This document shows, piece after piece, positions 17,862-26,067 of a stretch of DNA of 57,643 nucleotides; position 1 is the first letter of the stretch, and each line of letters begins with the position of its first letter. Location: the IMG/VR virus record IMGVR_UViG_3300037847_004747, positions 1 to 57,643 of that record; one strand, given 5' to 3'. The notes under the pieces were generated by a model. It had not been told where the DNA came from. It worked only from the letters and a program-made list of their open reading frames with translations, and searched no databases. A program made the translations under genes and the position numbers. This stretch comes from a virus.

Positions 17862-18032
17862 ATGGAATTTTACGAAAACATATTCATAACTACCCTTATA
17901 ACTGTAGTAGGCTTTATTGCTTGGCGCGTTTGGACTATAGAATCTAACCACCTAAGGCATTTGAATGAAGATATCAAAGAGCTTAAAACTGATATTAAGT
18001 GGCTTATCGAATTTCATAAAAAAGAAAAGTAG
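17862..18032 (+). CDS. Holin-like small membrane protein
   Basis: Fifty-six residues: a short N terminus, one hydrophobic span (about residues 7-25, FITTLITVVGFIAWRVW), then a charged, coiled-coil-like tail (LNEDIKELKTDIKWLIEF) ending HKKEK. This plan and its position directly before a cell-wall hydrolase suggest a holin or a spanin-like lysis protein. It overlaps the hydrolase gene by 68 bp in another frame. Confidence 0.55.
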   Translation: MEFYENIFITTLITVVGFIAWRVWTIESNHLRHLNEDIKELKTDIKWLIEFHKKEK

Positions 18033-18504
18033 TCTATTACTTTTTCTTTTGCTTTTCCCCACCCCTTTATCAGCACTCTCACAAGCTGAACATACTTTTA
18101 TTAGACAAATAGACTACTGTTTATCTCAACTATATAAACGTATAGATGAAGATAGACATATAGATAGACAAATTATTATAGCTATGGCTTCGTTAGAATC
18201 TAATTATGGTAGAAGTAGGTTTGCTTTAGAAGGATATAATTTTTTTGGAATTAGAACTAATAATTTAGATAGACCTCATATCAAGCCAAAAGGTTATAAA
18301 AATCCTAATTTCGGTCTTATAAAATTTAAACATTTTTGCGAAAGTGTTAATTATACGGTTTGGACTTTAAATGACCATCCAGCTCATAAAAAATTTAGTA
18401 AATCAAAAAACGTTAATGACTTAATAAACTGGGCTACAGATCCTGATTATATAAAGAAGATAAAAGAACGTATCAAAACTCATTCAGAAAAAAGTCATAA
18501 CTAA
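17965..18504 (+). CDS. Glucosaminidase-like endolysin with signal sequence
   Basis: The 179-residue protein has a basic start, a hydrophobic run (SSLLLFLLLFPTPLSALS, about residues 22-39) that looks like a cleavable or SAR-type signal, then IIIAMASLESNYGRSRFALE and YNFFGIRT, the Glu-containing signature of Bax/FlgJ-type glucosaminidases. It should cut the peptidoglycan glycan chain at lysis. Its start is nested in the preceding membrane-protein gene, so expression is probably coupled. Confidence 0.75.
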   Translation: MKISKSLKLILSGLSNFIKKKSSLLLFLLLFPTPLSALSQAEHTFIRQIDYCLSQLYKRIDEDRHIDRQIIIAMASLESNYGRSRFALEGYNFFGIRTNNLDRPHIKPKGYKNPNFGLIKFKHFCESVNYTVWTLNDHPAHKKFSKSKNVNDLINWATDPDYIKKIKERIKTHSEKSHN

Positions 18505-18507
18505 CCT

Positions 18508-18513
18508 TATAAT
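18508..18513 (+). promoter_or_regulatory. -10 box (TATAAT) before the replication operon
   Basis: TATAATATATATGGAGGTG precedes the gene at 18532; a very similar -10/SD string occurs at 34546 before the SWIM protein. The -35 is weak. Confidence 0.5.
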
Positions 18514-18531
18514 ATATATGGAGGTGTGATT

Positions 18532-19080
18532 ATGGCAAGAAGATCTAAAGTCGATATGTCAGCGAATATTAAAGCGCTGCTTGATCAAGAAAAACCAGAA
18601 CCTAAAAAAGTTAGACGTCGTAGAAAACCTATGACAGATGCGCAGAAAAAAGCAGCTGCTGAACGTCTAGCAAAAGCTAGAGCGGCTAAGAAACCTGCTA
18701 AAGGTAAAACTTATCATGAAGTTTGTTATGATGAAAAAAGATGTTTTAAACCTCTTAAAGATGTACAAGCTTGGCTTAAAGAAGCAAAAGAACAAGCATA
18801 TGCTTCTAAAAAAGATATGCAACGTTTAAAAGATGGAACAAAAGACTGGTCAGTTGCTTCAGATAAGTATCATTTTTGGTACGGTTATGTAAATGATATT
18901 AATTGGTATCTACGTCATGGAGATTGGATATCAAATACTTATGGTTCACAGCAACAAAATAAAACTAAATGGAAGACTATCGTTCATGCATATTATCCTG
19001 ATGGTACAAGAAAAGATCAAGTAAAAGATACTATAATAGAGGATAAACCCAAGAAAAGACGTAAGAGGAAAACGAAATGA
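18532..19080 (+). CDS. Basic hypothetical protein upstream of the clamp gene
   Basis: 182 residues with highly basic ends: KKVRRRRKPMTDAQKKAAAE near the N terminus and KPKKRRKRKTK at the C terminus, with a folded middle (WYGYVNDINWYLRHGDW). The ATG at 18532 is chosen because GGAGG lies 8 nt upstream. It overlaps the clamp gene by 4 bp. Nucleic-acid binding, perhaps with replication or late transcription, is a guess from charge and context. Confidence 0.6.
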   Translation: MARRSKVDMSANIKALLDQEKPEPKKVRRRRKPMTDAQKKAAAERLAKARAAKKPAKGKTYHEVCYDEKRCFKPLKDVQAWLKEAKEQAYASKKDMQRLKDGTKDWSVASDKYHFWYGYVNDINWYLRHGDWISNTYGSQQQNKTKWKTIVHAYYPDGTRKDQVKDTIIEDKPKKRRKRKTK

Positions 19081-19730
19081 AGCTGTCTAAAAAGACTTTA
19101 GCTATCTTAAAAAACTTTGCTACTATTAATCAATCGATTGTAGTTAACCCAGGAAATAAACTAGAAACTATCTCTAATGTAAAAGATATTTTTGCTAAAG
19201 TAGATGTAGATGAAACGTTTGATAAAACGTTTGCTATTTACGATCTTAATGAATTTTTAGGTGTAGTGAGTCTATTTGAAGACCCTGATTTTGAGTTTGG
19301 AGATGGAGAAGTAATTATTTCTCAAGGTAAGATGAAGCAGAAATATTATTATGCTGACCCTGCTGTAATTACAGCTCCACCTGAAAAGGGTGTATCTCTT
19401 CCTTCTGTAGAAGTCAAAGCGTCTATGAAAAAAGAGCAATGGGGCGTAGCTGTTAGAGCTGCTTCAGCTAATAACGCTTCTACTCTTACGTTTACTAATG
19501 GTGATATTTTACTACATGATAAAGGCGTTCCTAACTCTAATAACTTTGTATTCGAAGGAGTTGCAAGTCATGAAGTAGATTACAATTTATCTATAGCAGT
19601 AGAAAAGCTTAAAATGATTATGGACGATTACGAAGTAGAAGTTTGTTCTAAAGGTTTAGCAAGGTTTAATGGAGCTCAAGGCATTGAATATTTTATCGCG
19701 TTGCTGCCGGATGGTAAATATGGCTCTTAA
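19077..19730 (+). CDS. 45: Sliding clamp, T4 gp45 type
   Basis: Trimeric DNA polymerase processivity clamp, which in T4 also activates late transcription. The 217-residue protein shows the gp45 pattern: LSKKTLAILKNFATINQSI at the N terminus, FAIYDLNEFLGVVSLFEDPD, and a C-terminal half with FEGVASHEVDYNLSIAVEKL. Length matches T4 gp45 (228). It is followed by gp44, gp62, RegA and gp43 as in T4. The late promoters here imply a gp45/gp33/gp55-type mechanism. Confidence 0.9.
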   Translation: MKLSKKTLAILKNFATINQSIVVNPGNKLETISNVKDIFAKVDVDETFDKTFAIYDLNEFLGVVSLFEDPDFEFGDGEVIISQGKMKQKYYYADPAVITAPPEKGVSLPSVEVKASMKKEQWGVAVRAASANNASTLTFTNGDILLHDKGVPNSNNFVFEGVASHEVDYNLSIAVEKLKMIMDDYEVEVCSKGLARFNGAQGIEYFIALLPDGKYGS

Positions 19731-19977
19731 TAAAGAACAAAGAGAAGGTTTAGAAAGTTCTATTTTCGATGCGCATTTTGCAGCTAATAAATTTATAGAA
19801 TCTGGTAAAGACATTCATAAAAAATTATTAGAAATAAGTGTAAATGAAGCAATACAAACATTAGAAGCAGTTAAAGACGAAATAAAAGATGATGACATGG
19901 TTGGAAATTATAAAATTCATTTATTAGTTCCTCTTCAATTGTATGAAGTAATAAAAGCTAGAAAAGCTAATGAGTAA
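19720..19977 (+). CDS. Hypothetical protein between gp45 and gp44
   Basis: 85 residues (MALNKEQREGLESSIFDAHF...), helical and acidic. The ATG at 19720 is chosen because it gives an 11 bp overlap with gene 45; the longer in-frame extension would lie wholly in the clamp gene. No family recognised. Confidence 0.6.
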   Translation: MALNKEQREGLESSIFDAHFAANKFIESGKDIHKKLLEISVNEAIQTLEAVKDEIKDDDMVGNYKIHLLVPLQLYEVIKARKANE

Positions 19978-20161
19978 AAATTACGATAAAAAATGGAGTA
20001 ATACTTTTAAAGATTTTAACTCCTTAGGTAAAAGTGGAGTAGTAACAGGTAACGCTGTTGCTATTGAAGTAGATGGCAAAGTTTATGAAACTTTGAAGCA
20101 AGCTAAAGAAGAGACAGGGAAATCTCTTTGGTGGCTTAAAAAACATGGTAAAGTATTATAA
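19970..20161 (+). CDS. Small basic hypothetical protein
   Basis: 63 residues with VDGKVYETLKQAKEETGKSL, resembling a small AbrB/NUMOD-like helix-turn-helix segment of the type found in homing-endonuclease tails, ending WWLKKHGKVL. The similarity is weak. It overlaps the previous gene by 8 bp. Confidence 0.5.
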   Translation: MSKNYDKKWSNTFKDFNSLGKSGVVTGNAVAIEVDGKVYETLKQAKEETGKSLWWLKKHGKVL

Positions 20162-20162
20162 T
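20157..20162 (+). promoter_or_regulatory. -10 box (TATAAT) before gp44
   Basis: TATAAT 19 nt upstream of the gp44 start, with GATGAGGG as ribosome-binding site. No good -35. Confidence 0.45.
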
Positions 20163-20181
20163 ATTACTGTGCGATGAGGGT

Positions 20182-21117
20182 ATGATGAAAAGCGATTTCC
20201 TTTATGTAGAAAAATACCGTCCTAAGACTATCGAAGAGTGTATCTTACCTGATAGTATTAAGAAAGTATTTCTTACCCTTCGAAATAAAGGAGAGATCAT
20301 CAACCTATTGCTCTCTGGTGGGGCAGGTACTGGTAAGACCTCAGTAGCTAGAGCTCTTTGTAATGAACTGGATTGTGATTATATTATAATTAACGGTTCA
20401 GAATCGCGCGGTATAGACATGGTAAGGCAGCAAGTATCCTCATTTGCATCTACCATGTCTACAAACGGCAAGGTGAAAGTTGTGATTCTCGATGAAGCGG
20501 ATTACATCACACCCGAAGCACAAGCTGCTCTCCGTAATTTGATTGAGTCCTTCTCTTCATCTTGCCGTTTCATTCTTACTTGTAACTTTAAAGCTAAAAT
20601 TATTCAACCTTTACATTCTCGTTGTTCTGTAGTTGACTTTACTATAGATAAAAGTGAACTACCTAAGCTACAAGCTGAGTTTGCTAAAAGAGTCATATCT
20701 ATACTTAAAACTGAGCAGGTAGAGTTTAACACTGAAGTAATTTTAGAAGTTATTAAACGTTACTTTCCTGATAATCGTAGATGTCTAAATGAACTGCAAC
20801 GATATGCTAATATTTCAGGTAATATCGATACAGGTATATTATCCGTTGTTGATAGCTCTAAAGTAAAAACTTTAGTAGAATTTATTAAGAAGAAAGATTT
20901 TAAATCTTGCCGTCAGTGGATAGCTGACAATCCTGATCCAGATGTGTTGTTTAGCGAGTTGTATATAAATATATCTAGTTTGGTAGACTCTGCATCTATA
21001 CCTGAACTTATCTTAATTATGGGTGAGTATCAACATAGAGCTGCTTTTGTTGCATCTCAAGAGATAAACTTAGCAGCGTTTGTAGTAGAGGTTATGAAAA
21101 GTGTAAAATGGAAATAA
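20182..21117 (+). CDS. 44: Clamp loader large subunit, T4 gp44 type
   Basis: AAA+ ATPase that loads the gp45 clamp. The 311-residue protein has Walker A SGGAGTGKTS (about residues 46-55), Walker B VVILDEADYI, and the SRC arginine-finger segment LHSRCSVV, as in RFC/gp44 subunits. EKYRPKTIEEC at the N terminus is typical. Either ATG 20182 or 20185 may be used. It works with gp62 encoded just downstream. Confidence 0.93.
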   Translation: MMKSDFLYVEKYRPKTIEECILPDSIKKVFLTLRNKGEIINLLLSGGAGTGKTSVARALCNELDCDYIIINGSESRGIDMVRQQVSSFASTMSTNGKVKVVILDEADYITPEAQAALRNLIESFSSSCRFILTCNFKAKIIQPLHSRCSVVDFTIDKSELPKLQAEFAKRVISILKTEQVEFNTEVILEVIKRYFPDNRRCLNELQRYANISGNIDTGILSVVDSSKVKTLVEFIKKKDFKSCRQWIADNPDPDVLFSELYINISSLVDSASIPELILIMGEYQHRAAFVASQEINLAAFVVEVMKSVKWK

Positions 21118-21344
21118 GAGAAGGTATATTTAGATTATTGAAAAAAATTATTAACGAGAACAGCTTAACTCTAGCTGTAATCTATACTCTTGGTCATGTT
21201 ATAATAGCAATGAATGTAGTTTATTGGCTTACAGGATCAACTATATGGGAAGCTGGAGTAGTAGCCTTAGTAGAACCTTGCATTAACGGTGTATGGTTTT
21301 ATGTTCTACATAAGACATGGGTTAAGTTAACGAATGGAAATTGA
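21108..21344 (+). CDS. DUF2061-like membrane protein
   Basis: 78 residues with two hydrophobic spans and the layout FRLLKKII, IYTLGHVIIAMNVVYWLTG, EAGVVALVEPCINGVWFYVL, HKTW, which follows the DUF2061 family. It overlaps both clamp-loader genes by about 10 bp, so it is translated with them. Function unknown. Confidence 0.65.
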   Translation: MEIREGIFRLLKKIINENSLTLAVIYTLGHVIIAMNVVYWLTGSTIWEAGVVALVEPCINGVWFYVLHKTWVKLTNGN

Positions 21345-21765
21345 CTTATTCGGTAATATTATTCAGCAAGAGAAAGACTACAATACAGAAACTCGTAGTG
21401 ATTCTCCCTTTGTATACATGAATAATATTTCTAAGAAAGACTATCCTGATAGTCTAGAAGGTTATAATCCTTTCCTTACTAATCTTGGCTTTAGTCAAAG
21501 ACAAGATACGGTTCTCTATGCAAACGAGATGAATAAGTATGCTGATTTACCTGAAGAAGCTCAGTTTGACTTCTATTTTTATAGTCTACCTAAGAAAAAT
21601 TATTTTGCTAAGTGGGCAAAGAAAATGAAAAGAGAAGAAACAGAGATGATTATGGAGTACTTCAAAGTTTCATATAAAGTAGCTAAGCAGTATGAAAAGA
21701 TATTAGAAGAAAAACAGCTACAACAAATTAAGAAATGGTATGAAACTAGAAAGGGAGGAAAATAA
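21334..21765 (+). CDS. 62: Clamp loader small subunit, T4 gp62 type
   Basis: The 143-residue protein contains DSLEGYNPFLTNLGFSQRQD, LYANEMNKYADL and FDFYFYSLPKKNYFAKWAKK, the pattern of gp62 in T4-like cyanophages. It completes the gp44/gp62 loader. Position between gp44 and regA matches T4 order. Confidence 0.8.
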   Translation: MEIDLFGNIIQQEKDYNTETRSDSPFVYMNNISKKDYPDSLEGYNPFLTNLGFSQRQDTVLYANEMNKYADLPEEAQFDFYFYSLPKKNYFAKWAKKMKREETEMIMEYFKVSYKVAKQYEKILEEKQLQQIKKWYETRKGGK

Positions 21766-21768
21766 ATA
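21762..21768 (+). promoter_or_regulatory. Late-promoter-like box (AATAAATA) before regA
   Basis: AATAAATA overlaps the gp62 stop, 21 nt before the regA ATG. Could be partly chance because the stop codon contributes. Confidence 0.4.
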
Positions 21769-21789
21769 ATCTAGCGGGTCTTCTTAATT

Positions 21790-22191
21790 ATGGAAGATAA
21801 AATGTTAGATAATTTATTAGAAGTGCGATTGCGAGAAAGAGAAGATTTCCTTAAGATCGTTGAAACCTTAACTCGTATAGGTATATCTACAAGAGATAAA
21901 AGATTAGTGCAAACTTGTCATCTATTTCATAAGAGAGGCAAGTACTATGTATGTCATTTTAAAGAGTTGTTTAAAATTGACGGTGTAGATAAAACGATGA
22001 TTACAGAAGAAGATATTGAACGAAGAAATGCTATAGCTAAGCTTCTACAAGAGTGGGGCTTATGTCATATTATAGATAAAGATAAAGCAGAACCAAGTTC
22101 ATTGAACAGAATTAAGATAGTTCCTTTTTCTAAAAAAAGTGAATATACCCTCAAACAAAATTACACCATTGGCAAAAAGGCTGAGTATTAG
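21790..22191 (+). CDS. regA: RegA translational repressor
   Basis: RNA-binding protein that represses translation of early mRNAs by covering their initiation sites. The 133-residue protein aligns with T4 RegA across REDFLKIVETLTRIGIS, KRGKYYVCHFKELFKIDG, EEDIERRNAIAKLLQEWGL and the C-terminal NYTIGK. The regA start has no clear SD. Lies between gp62 and gp43 as in T4. Confidence 0.9.
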   Translation: MEDKMLDNLLEVRLREREDFLKIVETLTRIGISTRDKRLVQTCHLFHKRGKYYVCHFKELFKIDGVDKTMITEEDIERRNAIAKLLQEWGLCHIIDKDKAEPSSLNRIKIVPFSKKSEYTLKQNYTIGKKAEY

Positions 22192-22193
22192 AC

Positions 22194-22199
22194 TATAAT
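22194..22199 (+). promoter_or_regulatory. -10 box (TATAAT) 6 nt from the gp43 start codon
   Basis: TATAAT is followed by six bases (ATAGTT) and the polymerase ATG at 22206, with no ribosome-binding site. Transcription from it would begin at or next to the start codon. Confidence 0.5.
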
Positions 22200-22205
22200 A
22201 TAGTT

Positions 22206-24698
22206 ATGGATTACTATACTAATATTGTTCGTCGAGGTGATAGACTTCTTATCAGAGGTGTTCGCAACGGAGAAGAGGTTCGTGACAAGGTACGTTACGA
22301 ACCTACTCTGTATATTGAACATCATAAAGATTATGGCTATAAGTCGCTATATGGTAAAAGTCTTAAACCTATAGAGTTTTCTAATATGAATGAAGCTTGG
22401 GAGTTTTCTGCTGAGCATAAAGATTCTAATCTTAAAGTGTATGGTTTTCCTCGTTTTGAGTCTCAATATTCTTTAGAAAACTTCGGTGACGCTGTTACTA
22501 AATGGGATAAGAAAGATCTAAGAATATTCAATATAGATATTGAGGTATTTTCTAACGAAGGTTTTCCTGAAGCTAAAGACGCTGCTTATCCTGTTACTGC
22601 TATCTGTATACATGATTCTAAAGTAGATAAATTTGTTACTTTTGGTCATGGTAAATGGAATGAAAAAGAGTCTATTCTACCAGAAGACATTCGTTCTAGA
22701 GTTATGTATGTTGAATGTAAGACTGAAACAGATCTACTTACTAAGTTTCTTCAGTACTGGAATAAATTTACTCCTAATATTGTTACTGGTTGGAATATTG
22801 AGAAGTTTGACTTTCCTTATCTCTATAATAGACTAGAGAATATGGGTATAGGAGGTCATAAGCTGTCTCCTTGGGGTAGAGCATCTCTTCGTAATATCTC
22901 AACTTCTAGAGGAGAAGAAATAGCGGTTACTATTGACGGGGTAGATCAGATTGACTATATTGAACGTTATCGTAAAACTAAGATACAAGAATCGTATAGA
23001 CTCGACTTTATCGCTTCTGTAGAATTAGGAGAAAGAAAGTTAGACTATTCAGAAGTTTCTGGTTTGCATATGCTATATGTAGAAAACTTTCAGAAATTTA
23101 TTGACTATAATATTCAGGACGTTAATCTTGTTAAACGTCTCGATGAAAAGTTAGGTCTTATTGACGCTCAGATTATGATAGCGTATATGGCTTGTATTAA
23201 CTATGGTGAGGTTAACTCTACTGTTAGAACCTGGGATAGCTTGATTAATAAAGAGCTACAAAAGGATAGAGTTATACCTCATTTTCATATTACTACTGCT
23301 GAATCGTCAGGTAATATTCCAGGTGGTCATGTTAAAGAACCTCAAGTAGGAAAGCATGGCTGGTGTATGTCTTTTGACTTAAACTCTCTATATCCTCACC
23401 TTATCATGCAGTTTAATATCTCTCCTGAAACCTTTAGACCAGAAGAACAAGTATGGCCTATGGAAGGTGATATGGAAAGAGTGCAGAAGTTTTTGTCTAA
23501 AGAGAAATATAAAGCACCTAAAGGATTGTCAGTATCTGGATCGGGATACACGTTCTCCAATGAGATAGAAGGGGTAATCCCACGTCTAATGCGTAGATTG
23601 TATGATGATCGTAAGAAAATTAAACAAGCTATGCTACAAAAACAAAGAGAGGGTAAAGATGACTCTCTTGAAAACTTACGACAATATGTTATAAAGATTC
23701 TACTTAATTCAGGTTATGGTGCGTTCGTTAACAAATACTTTAGATGGTATGATCAACGTATTGGTAAGTCTATTACTCTATCGGGTCAGTTAGTTATTCA
23801 GATTGCTGAACGCGAGATTAATAAATGGATGAATAAGGTCTTACAAACTGAAAACGTAGATTATATTATTGCTATCGATACTGACTCTAACTATCTTAAC
23901 TGTCAACCTTTAGTAGATAAGTTTTTCTCTAATAAATCTAAGAATGAAATAGTAGATATACTAGATAAAATTGCTAAAGAGCAAGTGCAGAAAGTTCTAG
24001 AAGAAGGATGGGTAGATACTAAAGATTATCTTAACGCTTACGATCAAAAGATGGTTATGGAAAGAGAAGCTATAGCTTCATCTGCTTTCTGGACTGCTAA
24101 GAAGAGATATGCTATGTGTGTTTGGGATATGGAAGGTGTTAGAATGCCTGATGATAAACCTAAACTTAAGATTCAAGGCTTAGATGCTATTAGATCCTCT
24201 ACTCCTCAGTCATGCAGAGAAGCTCTACTTACTATGATTAGACTTACTCTACTAGAAGATGAAAAGACTCTTCAATCATATATTTCTGACTTTAAAGATA
24301 AGTTCAAGGCTATGCAATTTGAAGATATAGCGTTTCCTCGTACGATGAATAATATTTCTAAAATGACTCAAACTTCAGGTTTTGCAAAGGGTACTCCTCC
24401 TCATATTAGAGGTGCTATACAGTTCAATAGATTACTAAAGCAATATAAGCTAGAAAAAGATTGGGAGACTATGAAAGATGGCGAAAAAGGAAAATTCATC
24501 TATCTTCGCGAACCTAATAATATTGGTACTAATGTACTTTCTTTTAATCATACTGTTCCTAAAGAGTTTGACTTCATAAAATATATTGACTTTGAGAAGC
24601 AATTTTCAAAAGCTATCATTGAGCCTATGGATATTATTCTATCTCCTATTGGTTGGACTCCGGAAAAGCAAAATACTCTAGAAGACTTCTTTTCTTAA
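22206..24698 (+). CDS. 43: Family B DNA polymerase, T4 gp43 type
   Basis: Replicative polymerase with proofreading exonuclease. The 830-residue protein has the Exo I motif NIDIEVFSNEG, Exo II IVTGWNIEKFDFPY, polymerase motif A FDLNSLYPHLIMQFNISP, motif B ILLNSGYGAFVNKYFRW, and motif C IAIDTDSNYL. Length is slightly below T4 gp43 (898). The start MDYYTNIVRRGD aligns with the beta strand that opens family B polymerases, so the ATG is firm although no SD is present. Confidence 0.97.
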   Translation: MDYYTNIVRRGDRLLIRGVRNGEEVRDKVRYEPTLYIEHHKDYGYKSLYGKSLKPIEFSNMNEAWEFSAEHKDSNLKVYGFPRFESQYSLENFGDAVTKWDKKDLRIFNIDIEVFSNEGFPEAKDAAYPVTAICIHDSKVDKFVTFGHGKWNEKESILPEDIRSRVMYVECKTETDLLTKFLQYWNKFTPNIVTGWNIEKFDFPYLYNRLENMGIGGHKLSPWGRASLRNISTSRGEEIAVTIDGVDQIDYIERYRKTKIQESYRLDFIASVELGERKLDYSEVSGLHMLYVENFQKFIDYNIQDVNLVKRLDEKLGLIDAQIMIAYMACINYGEVNSTVRTWDSLINKELQKDRVIPHFHITTAESSGNIPGGHVKEPQVGKHGWCMSFDLNSLYPHLIMQFNISPETFRPEEQVWPMEGDMERVQKFLSKEKYKAPKGLSVSGSGYTFSNEIEGVIPRLMRRLYDDRKKIKQAMLQKQREGKDDSLENLRQYVIKILLNSGYGAFVNKYFRWYDQRIGKSITLSGQLVIQIAEREINKWMNKVLQTENVDYIIAIDTDSNYLNCQPLVDKFFSNKSKNEIVDILDKIAKEQVQKVLEEGWVDTKDYLNAYDQKMVMEREAIASSAFWTAKKRYAMCVWDMEGVRMPDDKPKLKIQGLDAIRSSTPQSCREALLTMIRLTLLEDEKTLQSYISDFKDKFKAMQFEDIAFPRTMNNISKMTQTSGFAKGTPPHIRGAIQFNRLLKQYKLEKDWETMKDGEKGKFIYLREPNNIGTNVLSFNHTVPKEFDFIKYIDFEKQFSKAIIEPMDIILSPIGWTPEKQNTLEDFFS

Positions 24699-24704
24699 TA
24701 AATA
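24698..24704 (+). promoter_or_regulatory. Late promoter (AATAAATA)
   Basis: AATAAATA followed by AAAGGA and the ATG at 24723; marks the 24723-26053 genes as late. Confidence 0.55.
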
Positions 24705-24722
24705 GAATAAAGGAATTCTACT

Positions 24723-25148
24723 ATGGATATTGAACTAGTTAAAAAATTTGGTAGTCTAGCTAACTTTAGAGATTTTCTATCTGAAAAAATAAACGATGGA
24801 GCTGAAATTTCTAGAGGTAAAGACAGTAACGATACTTCTAAAGAAGAGAAAAAAGAAAAAAAGATTTCTAAAGAAGTAGAAAAGAAAGCTGATGGCTCAT
24901 CTACTGAAACTCATTACGATACAGACACGGGAGAAGAGCAACCTAATCCAGCAGAAATGCCTCCTCCTGCTCCCCCAGTAGATCCTGCAGCAGCTCCTGG
25001 TTCTCAAGTAGCTGTAGGAAAAAAAGATACTAATGATAATGAAGCAGATGCAGATAAGGCTGTTAAAATAGAACTTTCTGGTCAGAAAGAAAAACTTAAT
25101 CTAAAGCCTAAGGTTACAGTCAAAGATAATGGAACTGACAGAAAGTAA
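24723..25148 (+). CDS. Disordered late protein, possibly virion-associated
   Basis: 141 residues: a short ordered N terminus (LVKKFGSLANFRDFLSEKI), a Lys/Glu-rich middle, a proline-alanine stretch (PAEMPPPAPPVDPAAAPG) and a charged tail. The composition suggests an unstructured or scaffold-like protein. The late promoter supports a virion role. No family recognised. Confidence 0.55.
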   Translation: MDIELVKKFGSLANFRDFLSEKINDGAEISRGKDSNDTSKEEKKEKKISKEVEKKADGSSTETHYDTDTGEEQPNPAEMPPPAPPVDPAAAPGSQVAVGKKDTNDNEADADKAVKIELSGQKEKLNLKPKVTVKDNGTDRK

Positions 25149-25497
25149 TTTGGAGATTTACGCAGCTAAGCATTATAGATCAGAATCGTGTCTAAGTAAA
25201 GAAGAGTTTATAGAAGATTATAATAGACACAAACTTGCGAAGAAACTGACTAAAAAATTTGCAGCGGAAAAGTCAGAGAATATTAGATTATTATGTAACC
25301 ATATATTATGTTTTACTAATAGTTTTGAATTACCTGCAGCTAAAAATATATTAATGTATGGTATAACAGAGAAAGAAAAGAGTGTAATGAAGACAGTGTT
25401 AAATTATTTTGGCTTTTTAGTTCAAGGAGAAATGCCTCAAATTAAATTTGATTTATACACTGCAAAAGTTCTTAAAGAGATGGATAATGGCCGTTAA
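25129..25497 (+). CDS. Conserved T4-like phage hypothetical protein
   Basis: 122 residues with SCLSKEEFIEDYNRHKLAKK and ENIRLLCNHILCFTNSFEL, a helical pattern I associate with a conserved small protein of T4-like marine phages. It overlaps the neighbours by 20 and 11 bp. Function unknown. Confidence 0.6.
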   Translation: MELTESNLEIYAAKHYRSESCLSKEEFIEDYNRHKLAKKLTKKFAAEKSENIRLLCNHILCFTNSFELPAAKNILMYGITEKEKSVMKTVLNYFGFLVQGEMPQIKFDLYTAKVLKEMDNGR

Positions 25498-26053
25498 TCA
25501 AGTTGTAGATACAGTAATTATTTTTAGAATACTTAAAAAACTGGTAACTCCTTTTCACAAAACCCCTGCTTTCAAAGCTGGTGTAATAGATAGAAATGGC
25601 AAAATTTTAATTAGACCAGGAGATAGAACAGCTAACCAAAAAAAGACTATTACTCTTTTAGATAGAATGGTTTTTAATCTTAAAAGACTATTAGCTAAAG
25701 TTCCAGGTGGCAAGACTCAACTTGCATCTTATGTTGCAGCTTTAGCTCTAATAAAAGAGTATGTGGAAAAAGAGTCTAACGAAAAGACATCTCAAGTGTT
25801 ATTAGAAAAATTAGAAGAACATAAAATTATACCTAAAACAAAATATGACTTATCAACTCAAGAAGGCTTTATGGATGCTTGGGAAGAAGCTATGTATGAA
25901 GGAATGGCTTCTGGCGCATCTATAGGTGGTCCTCTCTCAGGAGCAGGTTCTAACGCTCAAGTAAATGCCACAGGATTAGCAGGGATTGATCCTGTTCTAG
26001 GCAATAAAAAAATTAAAAGAAGAAAAGATCTACGTAAAATACTTGACAGATAA
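25487..26053 (+). CDS. Hypothetical late protein
   Basis: 188 residues starting MAVNQVVDTVIIFRILKKLV; the ATG at 25487 overlaps the previous stop by 11 bp. It has a folded N-terminal half (FKAGVIDRNGKILIRPGDRT) and a Gly/Ala-rich segment (MASGASIGGPLSGAGSNAQ) before a basic tail. Likely a virion or head-associated protein by its late operon; unproven. Confidence 0.55.
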   Translation: MAVNQVVDTVIIFRILKKLVTPFHKTPAFKAGVIDRNGKILIRPGDRTANQKKTITLLDRMVFNLKRLLAKVPGGKTQLASYVAALALIKEYVEKESNEKTSQVLLEKLEEHKIIPKTKYDLSTQEGFMDAWEEAMYEGMASGASIGGPLSGAGSNAQVNATGLAGIDPVLGNKKIKRRKDLRKILDR

Positions 26054-26055
26054 AT

Positions 26056-26061
26056 TATAAT
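26056..26061 (+). promoter_or_regulatory. -10 box (TATAAT) 6 nt from the primase start codon
   Basis: TATAAT, then ATCTTT, then ATG at 26068, with no SD; the same geometry as at gp43 and asnB. Confidence 0.5.
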
Positions 26062-26067
26062 ATCTTT